Source of the DNA: Acidovorax sp. Leaf160
Lineage (GTDB): Bacteria; Pseudomonadota; Gammaproteobacteria; Burkholderiales; Burkholderiaceae_C
Length of the DNA: 64,000 bases
NCBI RefSeq assembly: GCF_001424265.1
Contig: NZ_LMOV01000028.1
Span: 62,001 to 126,000, forward strand
Direction: 5' to 3'
In this document: positions 28,097 to 36,695 of the stretch, piece by piece
Layout of the letters: every line of letters begins with the position of its first letter
Position numbering within the stretch: the stretch's first letter is position 1
Notes under the pieces: generated by a model
Seen by the model: the letters and a program-made list of their open reading frames with translations, nothing else
Databases searched by the model: none
Told to the model about the DNA's origin: nothing
Translations under genes and position numbers: made by a program

Positions 28097-28759
28097 ATGG
28101 CGAAGAAACCACCGCGCCGCACGGCCGAACGCATTCTGGAAACGAGCCAGGAGCTGTTCAATCGCTATGGCGAGCCCAATGTCTCGACCACCGCCATTTC
28201 GGCAGAAATGCGCATCAGCCCGGGCAACCTCTACTACCACTACCCCGCGAAAGACGAACTGATCAACGCGTTGTTCACGCGTTTCGACGTGGCGCTGCAG
28301 GAGGCATTGCAGCAGTGCAGCCTGGCACGCACCGTGAACGAAGCGTCCCTCAGCCTGCACAGGCTGCTCGAGCTGGTCTGGCAGTACCGGTTCTTCTACC
28401 GGGACCTGAACCACCTGATGTCGAGAAACCGGCAGCTGGAGGCGGCCGTCCAGCCGCTCATCGATCGCAAGCAGCATGCCCTGCAGGAGATGCTGCGTGG
28501 CTTGCGCAGCGAAGCGCTGCTGGACATCGACGATCAGGGCATCACTGACACCAGCAACAGCATGGTCGTCATGGCCACCTACTGGATCAGCTTCGAATAC
28601 GCGCGCAATCCGCGCCAGGCACTGGAGCCAGAGAGCGCGCAACAGGCCTTGTCGCGCGGGGTCCAGCTGGTTCTCAATTTGCTGAAACCCTATCTCCATC
28701 CGCGCGTGCGGAGTGGCCTCGCGCCGACCCAGCCAGCAGCCGTGGAACTGACGGCCTGA
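28097..28759 (+). CDS. TetR-family transcriptional regulator
   Basis: The 220-residue protein has a typical TetR N-terminal DNA-binding domain: AERILETSQELFNRYGEPNVSTTAIS (helix 1 to 2) and the HTH ISPGNLYYHYPAKDEL (about 39-54). The C-terminal ligand-binding domain is helical and resembles the TetR_C_33-type proteins. The ATG at 28097 follows GGAGG. It is divergent from rfbB and probably in one unit with the TPR-like gene 25 bp downstream, but the target genes and ligand are unknown. Confidence 0.88.
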   Translation: MAKKPPRRTAERILETSQELFNRYGEPNVSTTAISAEMRISPGNLYYHYPAKDELINALFTRFDVALQEALQQCSLARTVNEASLSLHRLLELVWQYRFFYRDLNHLMSRNRQLEAAVQPLIDRKQHALQEMLRGLRSEALLDIDDQGITDTSNSMVVMATYWISFEYARNPRQALEPESAQQALSRGVQLVLNLLKPYLHPRVRSGLAPTQPAAVELTA

Positions 28760-28784
28760 CGGCCAGTGACTGCGATATTTCCTT

Positions 28785-29600
28785 ATGCCCGCCTGGACTC
28801 CCTTCCGCTCGCCAGAGAACTTCACCATGGACGCGGCTGCATTGCGGGCCGCGTGGCCCCAGCTGCATGCGGGCGATGCAGAACCCTGCCCGGATGAGGC
28901 CGATGTGCTGCACGCCTGGGCGCTGTTCCATGCCGGCGACTTCCAGCAGGCAGAACAGGCAGGCCTGGCGGCAGGCGCAGCGGGATGGACCGCCGCCAAC
29001 AAGGCCACCATCGTGTATGCGCTCTATCTGGAGCCCGACGGGCGACGCCAGCTCGAGCTGCTGCAGCAGGCCGCCGTTCGGGCAGGTCAACAGGCGCTGA
29101 AAGATCCGCTCAACCCCAATGCCTGGTTCTGGCAGGCCTATGCCCTGGGGCGCTGTGCCCAGCGCGGCAGCGTCACCCAGGCCCTGGCAGAAGGGCTGGG
29201 CACCAAGGTGCGCGACCTGCTGTCCCGGGTGCTGGCGCTTGCGCCCCGGCATGCGGATGCGCGACTGGCGCTGGGAACCTTCCACGCGGAAGTCATCGAC
29301 AAGGTGGGAGCACTCGTCGGAGGCCTGACGTTTGGGGCGCGGCGAGACACCGGCCTGGAACTGTTCCAGGCGGCGCAGGCCATCGACCCCCACAGCATCA
29401 TCGGCCAGCTGGAGCATGCCCGGGCCGTGGTCATGTTGAAAGGAGATGCTGGCAAGCCGGAGGCGATGCGCCTCTACGAGTCGGCAGCACAGGCCCGGCC
29501 GCGCGACGCGGCCGAGTACCTGGCGCTCACCCGGGCGCGCGAGGAGTGCGCCCGGTGCGTTGCTCACTTCAACCTGAGCAGCGAGCAGCCCCCGCCTTAG
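28785..29600 (+). CDS. TPR-like protein of unknown function
   Basis: The 271-residue protein is almost entirely helical and Ala/Leu/Gln-rich, with TPR-like pairs such as VLHAWALFHAGDFQQAEQ and PNAWFWQAYALGRCAQRG. There is no signal peptide or catalytic motif. Cys residues are few, with a C-terminal REECARCVAHF. The start is uncertain: the ATG at 28785 has no clear ribosome-binding site, and the ATG at 28827 is a good alternative. It follows the TetR gene closely and may act with it; I do not recognise a named family. Confidence 0.7.
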   Translation: MPAWTPFRSPENFTMDAAALRAAWPQLHAGDAEPCPDEADVLHAWALFHAGDFQQAEQAGLAAGAAGWTAANKATIVYALYLEPDGRRQLELLQQAAVRAGQQALKDPLNPNAWFWQAYALGRCAQRGSVTQALAEGLGTKVRDLLSRVLALAPRHADARLALGTFHAEVIDKVGALVGGLTFGARRDTGLELFQAAQAIDPHSIIGQLEHARAVVMLKGDAGKPEAMRLYESAAQARPRDAAEYLALTRAREECARCVAHFNLSSEQPPP

Positions 29601-29623
29601 ACCGTGAGCCGTCGGAGGCGGCC

Positions 29624-30400
29624 TCAGGCCACGACTGCAGCCCACCGGCGGGCTGCGATTTCCAGCAACCCGTCGAAGATCAGGTTCTCGACCAGCTCGA
29701 ACGGCCGCGTCATGCTGGGCGCCATCTTCCAGCCCGCGCCGCCGGTCATCATGCAGGCCGGCTCTTCCCCGCAATGCGCCATGACGTGCTGCACCATGCG
29801 TTCCACCGCTCCCGCAATGGCATAGGTTCCGCCGCTCGTCAGGGCGTCACTGGTGTTGGTGGGAAAGAGTCTGACCTCGCCGGTCGGCACGTGCAGCCCG
29901 GCGGTGCCGGTCTCCAGCGCCCGCAGCATGATCCCGTGGCCGGGCAGGATCAGCCCGCCCAGGAAGCGCCCCTCTGCGTCGATGGCATCCACCGTCACGG
30001 CCGTACCGACCATCACCACGATCAGGGGCCGCGCCCGGCCGCCGGACAACATGCGATGGCGCGCGCCGATCATGGCCACCCAGCGATCCGAGCCCAGCCG
30101 CGAGGGGTGGTCGTAGCCGTTGACCAGGCCCGCCTCCTGGGCGGACGAGACCACCCACTGCGCCTGCACGTCCCACAGCTCCATCTGCTCGACCACCCGC
30201 CGCTTCACTGCGTCGCCCGCCACCACGCAGCCGAGCATGCGGGTGGGCGCAGGCAGACCCGCCCATGCGCCGTCGGCCAGCCGGTCGATGTTGTCCAAAA
30301 ATTCGGCACCATGGGCTCGCACCGGCGCCGAGGCGTGCGGTGCGTCAAACAAGGCCCACTTGAGACGGGTGTTGCCAACGTCGATGGCCAGGAAAGTCAT
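29624..30400 (-). CDS. coaX: Type III pantothenate kinase
   Basis: The 258-residue protein has the ASKHA-fold ATP site [16 protein letters not shown] at residues 3-18, [13 protein letters not shown] (substrate loop), [14 protein letters not shown] and [11 protein letters not shown]. It catalyses the first step of coenzyme A synthesis in the cytoplasm. The ATG at 30400 matches the family start. It is convergent with the TPR-like gene, 23 bp apart. The usual partner birA is not next to it here. Confidence 0.94.
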   Translation of the reverse strand: MTFLAIDVGNTRLKWALFDAPHASAPVRAHGAEFLDNIDRLADGAWAGLPAPTRMLGCVVAGDAVKRRVVEQMELWDVQAQWVVSSAQEAGLVNGYDHPSRLGSDRWVAMIGARHRMLSGGRARPLIVVMVGTAVTVDAIDAEGRFLGGLILPGHGIMLRALETGTAGLHVPTGEVRLFPTNTSDALTSGGTYAIAGAVERMVQHVMAHCGEEPACMMTGGAGWKMAPSMTRPFELVENLIFDGLLEIAARRWAAVVA

Positions 30401-30589
30401 TTGGCGATTATCGTGAGTTTTGGTTTGCCGCCCCGCATCCGCCGGAGCGCGGATGTGGCGGGCCATGCGCTCGCCCGCATCTTCCGCGAAATGTCAAAGA
30501 TGCTCGTTCGGCGCGATTTCCGACACAACAGCGCTTCCACCCGCCGCTACATTGCAAGCCTCGTTCAACATCACTGGAGGAATGAAACC

Positions 30590-31078
30590 ATGGGTCTTTT
30601 CAATTTCATCAAGGAAGCCGGAGAAAAGTTGTTCGGCGGCAAGGACGCCCATGCGGCAACGCCCGCAGCCGCGGCGCCCACCCAGGACGAACTCAATGCC
30701 AAGGCCAGCAAGGCGATCGAGACGTACATCGCCTCGCAGAACCTGGGCACCAGCAACGTGCAGGTCGCATTCCAGGGCCCCGAGGGCAAGGTGACCGTCA
30801 AGGGCGACGCCCCCACCCAGGCCGCCAAGGAAAAAGTCACCCTGTGCTGCGGCAACGTGGCCGGCGTGACCAGCGTCGACAACCAGATGGGCGTGACCCA
30901 ACCGGAGCCCGAAGCGCAGTACCACGACGTGGTGCGCGGCGACACGCTGTCCGCCATCGCCAAGAAGTTCTACGGCGATGCCAACAAGTACCCCGTCATC
31001 TTCGAAGCCAACAAGCCCATGCTGACGGACCCCGACAAGATCTACCCGGGCCAGAAGCTGCGCATCCCAGCGCTGTGA
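30590..31078 (+). CDS. BON and LysM domain protein (YgaU/Kbp-like)
   Basis: The 162-residue protein begins MGLFNFIKEAGEKLFG, as in E. coli YgaU/Kbp. A BON domain (about 38-105) and a C-terminal LysM domain (about 112-161: HDVVRGDTLSAIAKKFYGDA ... IYPGQKLRIP) follow. E. coli Kbp is a cytoplasmic potassium-binding stress protein, and the lack of a signal peptide here fits that. GGAGG lies 9 bases before the ATG, and a strong terminator follows, so it is a single-gene unit. Confidence 0.92.
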   Translation: MGLFNFIKEAGEKLFGGKDAHAATPAAAAPTQDELNAKASKAIETYIASQNLGTSNVQVAFQGPEGKVTVKGDAPTQAAKEKVTLCCGNVAGVTSVDNQMGVTQPEPEAQYHDVVRGDTLSAIAKKFYGDANKYPVIFEANKPMLTDPDKIYPGQKLRIPAL

Positions 31079-31131
31079 TGCACTGAACCACGGCCAGAGG
31101 CAAGCCGATGCCGGCCTGCCTTGCCCCTGAG

Positions 31132-31169
31132 ACGCCTGTTGCGGTCGACGCACAGGCGTTTTTTCTTTT
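31132..31169 (+). terminator. Rho-independent terminator after the BON-LysM gene
   Basis: ACGCCTGT pairs with ACAGGCGT across a 12-base loop and is followed by TTTTTCTTTT. It lies 53 bases after the stop codon. Confidence 0.9.
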
Positions 31170-31260
31170 GGGGCCCCCGCCTCGATCGATGGGCCCAACA
31201 CGGCAAATCCATAAACCACCCCCCGGCCGGCCCTCGAATCGGGGGTCGCTGACCGACCCC

Positions 31261-31266
31261 TACAAT
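31261..31266 (+). promoter_or_regulatory. Possible -10 element upstream of the arabinose-lipid cluster
   Basis: TACAAT lies 47 bases before the TTG start of the HAD-UbiA gene, after a terminator. No good -35 element is visible, so this is tentative. Confidence 0.3.
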
Positions 31267-31312
31267 CCCTGCTCTCCGCCACACAAACCGAAACATTTTC
31301 GAAAGTCATCCG

Positions 31313-32785
31313 TTGAATACCCACCCGGGGCCCGCAACGGCGGCCGACCTCTCCATTCCGCTCGTGGTCGACCTCGATGGGACCCTGATACTGACGGACA
31401 TGCTGCACGAATCCGCGCTGCAGCTGGCGAGAACCCAGCCTGCCGCTGCGCTGCAGATGCCCGTCTGGCTGGCCAGCGGCAAGGCAGGGTTCAAGAAGCA
31501 GGTATCCGACCGCACGCATGCCCATCCTGCGTCGCTGCCTTTCAACGAACCCTTCCTGGAGTGGTTGCGCGAGCAGAAGGCGGCGGGGCGGTCACTGGTG
31601 CTGTGCACGGCCTCCGATGCATCGATTGCCCATGCCATCGCGCAACATCTGGGCCTCTTCGACCAGGTCATGGCCAGCGACGGCGTGCTCAACCTGTCCG
31701 GTAGCCAGAAAGCGAATGCCCTGGTCCAAGCCTTCGGGCCGCGCGGTTTCGACTACGCCGGCAACGCTGCGGTCGATCTGGCCGTCTGGAAGGTGGCGCG
31801 CCAGGCCATCGTGGTCAACGCATCGGCCAGCGTCACGGCGAAGGCACAGGCGCTGGGCAACGTGGCCCACGTGGTGCCCGGCGCCCCGGGCTCCCGCACC
31901 GTGCTGCTGTGGCTTCGCGCCATGCGCGTTCACCAGTGGCTGAAGAACCTGCTGCTCTTCGTGCCGCTGATGGCGGCCCATCAACTGCAGGATGTCGGAG
32001 CCCTCACCACGCTGCTGGAGGCTTTTCTCGCCTGGGGCCTGTGCGCGTCCTCCGTCTACATCGCCAATGACCTGCTCGACCTCGAAAGCGACCGGCAGCA
32101 CCCGCGCAAGCGGCGCCGCCCCTTCGCGGCAGGCACGCTGTCTTCCCTGCAGGGCGCCATCGCCGTCCCGATCCTGGCGGGCGCCAGCTTGTACCTGGGC
32201 GCCCTGGTGGGCCCCGGGTTCCTGGCCTGGATGCTGGTCTACCTGGCGCTGACCTGGGCCTACTCGCTGTCCCTCAAGCGCATGGCGCTGCTGGACTGCA
32301 TCACCCTGGCCTGTCTCTACACGCTGCGCATCGTGGCGGGGTCGGTCGCGGCCGACCTGCCCCTCTCGTTCTGGCTGCTGGCGTGCTCGGCCTTTCTCTT
32401 TTTGTCCCTGGCCTTCGTCAAACGCTATGCGGAGCTGCTGGTGCAGCGCGATGCCGGGAAGACGCGGGCCCATGGCCGGGGCTACGAGGTGTCCGACGCA
32501 CCGATGGTGCAGTCCCTGGGCGTGGCGGCAGGCTATACGGCGGTGGTGGTGCTTGCGCTCTATCTGAACAGCGCTACGGTGCTGATGATGTACGACACGC
32601 CGGAGCTGATCTGGGGCACCGTGCCCATCATGTGTTTCTGGGTCAGCCGCATGTGGCTGTGCGCTGCGCGGGGCCAGATGCATGACGACCCGCTGGTGTT
32701 TGCGTTCAAGGACCGCGCCAGCCTCGTGGCGGGCGCGCTCTTTTGCGCGGTGCTGATGGCAGCCAGCGCGCATTACCCATGGTAG
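31313..32785 (+). CDS. HAD phosphatase-UbiA prenyltransferase fusion (DPPR synthase-like)
   Basis: The 490-residue protein joins two domains. Residues 1-~195 form a HAD phosphatase with motif I VVDLDGTL (18-25), motif II LCTASD and motif IV-like YAGNAAVDL. Residues ~200-490 are a UbiA prenyltransferase with about eight membrane helices, the Mg-diphosphate motif NDLLDLESDRQHPRKRRRP and a second LKRMALLD segment. UbiA proteins with this motif and these neighbours transfer phosphoribose from PRPP to a polyprenyl phosphate (Rv3806c type). The HAD part could then remove the 5-phosphate, the Rv3807c step. No ATG is available; TTG at 31313 is the likely start. The stop overlaps the DprE1-like ATG by 7 bases. 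Confidence 0.85.
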   Translation: MNTHPGPATAADLSIPLVVDLDGTLILTDMLHESALQLARTQPAAALQMPVWLASGKAGFKKQVSDRTHAHPASLPFNEPFLEWLREQKAAGRSLVLCTASDASIAHAIAQHLGLFDQVMASDGVLNLSGSQKANALVQAFGPRGFDYAGNAAVDLAVWKVARQAIVVNASASVTAKAQALGNVAHVVPGAPGSRTVLLWLRAMRVHQWLKNLLLFVPLMAAHQLQDVGALTTLLEAFLAWGLCASSVYIANDLLDLESDRQHPRKRRRPFAAGTLSSLQGAIAVPILAGASLYLGALVGPGFLAWMLVYLALTWAYSLSLKRMALLDCITLACLYTLRIVAGSVAADLPLSFWLLACSAFLFLSLAFVKRYAELLVQRDAGKTRAHGRGYEVSDAPMVQSLGVAAGYTAVVVLALYLNSATVLMMYDTPELIWGTVPIMCFWVSRMWLCAARGQMHDDPLVFAFKDRASLVAGALFCAVLMAASAHYPW

Positions 32786-34107
32786 TGGCCCGCTCCTGGG
32801 GGCGGCTGTCGGCAGACGAGCACACGCTGAGCCCACTGACCGATCACCCGCCGAAGGCGCTTGCGCTGCCCGCAGGCGGCAGCGGCCTGGCGCACGGCAT
32901 GGGCCGCAGCTATGGCGACGTGGCGTTGAACCCTGGCGGCACCCTCTGGTTGACCGCGCCGCAGGACCGCATGATCTCCTGGGACGGGGCCACCGGCGAG
33001 CTGACGTGCGAGGCGGGCGTTCTGCTGCGCGACATCCAGCAGACCTTCGTGCCCCGCGGCTGGATGCTGCCGGTGACGCCCGGCACGCAGATCGTCACCG
33101 TCGGCGGTGCCATTGCCAACGACGTCCATGGCAAGAACCACCATGCGCGGGGCTCGTTCGGCGACCACGTCCGCGCCCTCGAGCTGCTTCGCACCGACGG
33201 TGCGCACATCCGCTGCGGCCCCGAGCAGCACGCCGATTGGTTCGCCGCCACGGTGGGCGGCATGGGCCTGACCGGCGTGATCACACGGGCGACGTTGCGG
33301 CTGGTGCGGGTTCCCAGCGCCTGGCTGGACACGGAAACCCTGCCGTACGGCTCGCTCGACGCCTTCTTCGACCTGGCCGACGGTTCGGAGCAAGGGTGGG
33401 AACACACGGTTTCGTGGATCGACTGCCTTTCGGCGCGGGACAAGGGCCGAACGGTGCGCGGCATCTTTCTGCGCGCCAACATGGCTGCACCAGGCTCCGG
33501 CGAGGCATCCCTCGCGGCGCCAGCGCCATCCGGACGGCCGCTCACGGTCCCGTTCGCGCCGCCCATCTCGCTGGTGAACCGCGCCACCCTGCGGCCTTTC
33601 AACGCCGCTTACTACCATCTGAACCGCCGCCGCGCCGGCCATGCGCGCCAGCACTATGTCCCCTACTTCTACCCGCTCGACAACGTGCAGGAATGGAACC
33701 GGATCTACGGCCGCCCGGGGTTCTATCAGTACCAGTGCGTGGTGCCCCGCGCCTCGGGCCCGCACGCCATTGCCGCTTTGCTGCACGAAATCACCGCTGC
33801 AGGCCAGGGCTCGTTCCTGGGCGTGTTGAAGACCTTCGGGCACCGCGAATCCGTGGGCTTGATGGGCTTTCCCCAGCCTGGCGTCACGCTCGCGCTCGAC
33901 TTCCCCAACCAGGGTGCGAAGACGCTGCAGCTGTTCGCGCGGCTCGACAGCGTCGTGGCAGAAGCTGGCGGCCGTCTGTACCCCGCCAAGGATGCCCGTA
34001 TGCCGCGCGCCCTGTTCGAGTCGGGGTATCCGAATCTTTCGCGGTTCCTGCCGTTCCGCGATCCTGGCATCCAATCGGCGATGTCGCAACGACTGATGGG
34101 CTGGTAG
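32779..34107 (+). CDS. dprE1: DprE1-like FAD-dependent polyprenyl-phosphoribose 2'-oxidase
   Basis: The 442-residue protein matches mycobacterial DprE1 closely at key sites: GMGRSYGD near the N terminus, TVGGAIANDVHGKNHH (FAD-linking region, His117), RPGFYQYQCVVP, and the catalytic-type Lys404 in YPAKDAR. It should oxidise polyprenyl-phospho-ribose at C2 at the membrane. The Mtb residue Cys387, in the segment NICVDFP, corresponds to Ala372 in TLALDFP. This is the position where benzothiazinones bind covalently, and its loss predicts natural tolerance. It follows the UbiA fusion with a 7-base overlap and precedes the DprE2-like reductase. Confidence 0.9.
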   Translation: MVVARSWGRLSADEHTLSPLTDHPPKALALPAGGSGLAHGMGRSYGDVALNPGGTLWLTAPQDRMISWDGATGELTCEAGVLLRDIQQTFVPRGWMLPVTPGTQIVTVGGAIANDVHGKNHHARGSFGDHVRALELLRTDGAHIRCGPEQHADWFAATVGGMGLTGVITRATLRLVRVPSAWLDTETLPYGSLDAFFDLADGSEQGWEHTVSWIDCLSARDKGRTVRGIFLRANMAAPGSGEASLAAPAPSGRPLTVPFAPPISLVNRATLRPFNAAYYHLNRRRAGHARQHYVPYFYPLDNVQEWNRIYGRPGFYQYQCVVPRASGPHAIAALLHEITAAGQGSFLGVLKTFGHRESVGLMGFPQPGVTLALDFPNQGAKTLQLFARLDSVVAEAGGRLYPAKDARMPRALFESGYPNLSRFLPFRDPGIQSAMSQRLMGW

Positions 34108-34152
34108 GCGCCCTCCCTGGCGCCCTCGACCCCCACCCTTGAATCACCTTCC

Positions 34153-34917
34153 ATGCAGACCGCACCGCACTTCAACACCATCGTCATCGTCGGCGCCACC
34201 TCGCTCATCGCCCAGCATTGCGCGCGCCAGTGGCTGCAGGCCAGCCCAGCCCGCCGGCTGGTGCTGGTCGGACGGGATGCCGCCAGGCTGGAGAGCGTCG
34301 CCAACGACCTCCGGGTGCGCGCCCCGCAGGCCACGGTGGACGTCGCCCTGGCCGACCTGACGCACGCGGCATCCATCGAAACCATGGCGGAACGGGTCCA
34401 GGCGCTGTGCACGCCCGACGCGGTGCTCATCGCGCACGGCGACCTGCCGGACCAGGCGGCTTGCCAACAGCAGCTCGCCGACGCGCAGGCGGCCATGGTC
34501 GTCAACGGCCTCTCGCCCGTCCTGTGCGCCGAGGCGTTCGCCCGCGCCATGCAGCCGATGGGCCGCGGCACCATCGGCATCATCGGATCGGTCGCGGGCG
34601 ACCGTGGCCGCAAGTCCAACTACGTCTATGGCGCCGCCAAGGGGCTGGTCGAACGGTATGCCCAGGGCCTGCAGCACCGCTTCGCGGGCACGGGCATCTC
34701 CGTGGTGCTGATCAAGCCCGGACCGACCGACACACCCATGACCGCCCACCTCAAGGCCGGCGGCGCGCGGCTGGCGAGCGTGGAGTCGGTGGCCGCCGCC
34801 ACCGTCGCCGGCATGCAGCGCGGCACGCCCGTGGTGTATGCCCCCGCCAAATGGGCGCTGATCATGCTGGTCATCCGCAGCCTGCCCAGGGCTATCTTCA
34901 ACAAGATGGACATCTGA
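34153..34917 (+). CDS. dprE2: DprE2-like short-chain reductase
   Basis: The 254-residue SDR has the NAD(P)-binding IVIVGATSLIAQHCAR (10-25), the Ser of GIIGSVAGDRG and the catalytic YGAAKG (YxxxK). PGPTDTPM and an amphipathic C-terminal stretch AKWALIMLVIRSLPRAIFNK follow, as in DprE2. It would reduce the 2-keto intermediate to polyprenyl-phospho-arabinose. It lies 45 bp behind dprE1 and 3 bp before the membrane protein gene. Confidence 0.88.
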   Translation: MQTAPHFNTIVIVGATSLIAQHCARQWLQASPARRLVLVGRDAARLESVANDLRVRAPQATVDVALADLTHAASIETMAERVQALCTPDAVLIAHGDLPDQAACQQQLADAQAAMVVNGLSPVLCAEAFARAMQPMGRGTIGIIGSVAGDRGRKSNYVYGAAKGLVERYAQGLQHRFAGTGISVVLIKPGPTDTPMTAHLKAGGARLASVESVAAATVAGMQRGTPVVYAPAKWALIMLVIRSLPRAIFNKMDI

Positions 34918-34920
34918 TCC

Positions 34921-36654
34921 ATGGGCTTGCGGTTTTTGCGCCGGCCGCAGTGGCCGCACTGGGCCATGGCAGCGCTGCTGCTCTACGGCGGCTGTTTTCT
35001 TCTGGCGACGGCCGTGGCCGCGTGGCGCGCCTACACGCCCGTGCCCATCTGGGACATGTGGCACTTTGTCAGCTTCCTGCACCAGCTGGCGACCGGCGCG
35101 GGCTGGCCCGCCTGGTGGGAGCAGATGAATGAGCACCGGCTGGTGCTGACCCGGGCGCTGTTCTGGATCGAAAGCCATGTGTTCGGCGGCCGGCTGGTGT
35201 TCCTCATCGCGGTCAACTACCTGCTCGCCCTGACCTCGCTGCTCACCCTGCACGCCTATCTGCGCGCACGCGCGGTGGCGCTCACGCCGTTGCAGGCGGT
35301 GTTGTCCTGGGTGGTCATGGGTGCCTGGCTGCTGTCGTGGGTACAACACGAAAACCTGGAGTGGGCCTTCCAGAGCCAGTTCTTCCTGGCGCAGCTGGTG
35401 CCGCTCATCGGCTTCTACAGCCTGTACCGCTCCACGCAGGCGGGAAGGCCCCACACCTGGTTCGCGGCTGCCTGCGCCCTGGGCGTGGTGAGCATCGGCA
35501 CCATGATCAACGGCATCATGGCGCTGCCGATGATGGTGCTGTATGCCGTACTGCTGCGCATGGGCTGGCGCCGGGTCGGTCTGCTGCTGGTTCTGACGGC
35601 GGCATGCCTCGCGCTCTATCTGCTGGACTACCAGTCGCCGCGGGGGCACGGAAGCCTGCTTGCCACACTGCAGCAGCGACCCCTCGGCATGGTGCAGTAC
35701 ATGCTGCAGTACCTCGGCAGCCCGTTTCAACTGCTGCTGAGACAGGAAGAGAGCATGTGGGTGGGCCAAGCCTTCGGCACAGTGTTCATCGCCCTCGCTG
35801 CCCGCCAGGCGATCGCTGCGCTGCGCTCGCCCCGGACGCATGCTCTGGAGCTGTCGCTGCTGATCTTCATCGCCTACGTCGCGGGCATTGCCTTCGCCAC
35901 GGCCGGGGGACGGCTCGGGTTCGGGCTGGTCACCGCGATCTCGAGCCGCTACACGACGCCCACCATGATGGCCTGGACCGCTCTTGCCATCCTCCATTGG
36001 CCCGCAATCTCGGCGCTCAGGGACCGGGCCAGGGTAGTGTCGGTGGTGCTGCTCGTCGTGCTGCTCGCGTTGCTCATGAAGACCCAGACACGTGCCACGC
36101 GCAGCACCGACGTACCCCACCTGCGCATGACGGCCGCGCTGGCGCTCCTGCTGGACGTGCACGACGCCCGGCGCACGGGCATGCTGGTCTGGGATGAAAG
36201 CTATGCAGCGCGGCTGGCCCGCATTGCGGCCGAGCACGGCATCGGGGTGTTTTCCCACGCCCCGCTGGCAGGCGCGCAGCAGGTGCTGGGACAGCGCGAA
36301 CCCGTGCCGCCACCCGCCTGCCGCGCGACCATCGACAGCGTCCAGACCATTCCACAAGACCCGCGCTTCCTGCTGGTGACAGGCGCTCTGCTGCCGCACG
36401 GGCATGCCGTGCAGGCGTCCATCTTCGACCCCATCGCCCTGCACCTCCTGCAACCCGACGGCACGGCGATAGGCATGGGCCTCAGTGATCGCTGGCGCAA
36501 GCGGCATGTGGCGGGCGAAGGCTCGCCGCGCCTGCGCCACCTGACCTTCACCGCCTATCTCCAGTCCGCGCCTGCCAGCCTGCCAGCCACGCTGGTGTTG
36601 ACCGCGCCGGGCACGCCCTGCTCGGTCACCCTGACGCTGCCGGCTCCGCAATAA
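34921..36654 (+). CDS. Polytopic membrane protein, candidate GT-C arabinofuranosyltransferase
   Basis: The 577-residue protein has about nine to ten hydrophobic helices (first at about 14-36, last near 385-400) and a soluble C-terminal domain of ~170 residues. After the first helix a loop reads PIWDMWHFVSFLHQL ... NEHRLVLTRALFWIE. Acidic and aromatic residues in the first periplasmic loop are a hallmark of GT-C enzymes that use polyprenyl-phosphate sugars. Following dprE1-dprE2 by 3 bp, it is the best candidate to use the arabinose lipid. TfpW of some Pseudomonas aeruginosa strains, a pilin arabinosyltransferase, is an analogy. It lacks an identified acceptor, so the function is inferred. Confidence 0.65.
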   Translation: MGLRFLRRPQWPHWAMAALLLYGGCFLLATAVAAWRAYTPVPIWDMWHFVSFLHQLATGAGWPAWWEQMNEHRLVLTRALFWIESHVFGGRLVFLIAVNYLLALTSLLTLHAYLRARAVALTPLQAVLSWVVMGAWLLSWVQHENLEWAFQSQFFLAQLVPLIGFYSLYRSTQAGRPHTWFAAACALGVVSIGTMINGIMALPMMVLYAVLLRMGWRRVGLLLVLTAACLALYLLDYQSPRGHGSLLATLQQRPLGMVQYMLQYLGSPFQLLLRQEESMWVGQAFGTVFIALAARQAIAALRSPRTHALELSLLIFIAYVAGIAFATAGGRLGFGLVTAISSRYTTPTMMAWTALAILHWPAISALRDRARVVSVVLLVVLLALLMKTQTRATRSTDVPHLRMTAALALLLDVHDARRTGMLVWDESYAARLARIAAEHGIGVFSHAPLAGAQQVLGQREPVPPPACRATIDSVQTIPQDPRFLLVTGALLPHGHAVQASIFDPIALHLLQPDGTAIGMGLSDRWRKRHVAGEGSPRLRHLTFTAYLQSAPASLPATLVLTAPGTPCSVTLTLPAPQ

Positions 36655-36695
36655 GAGCGCCACGCCATCGCCCCGCCCCACGCATCCAACACGCC

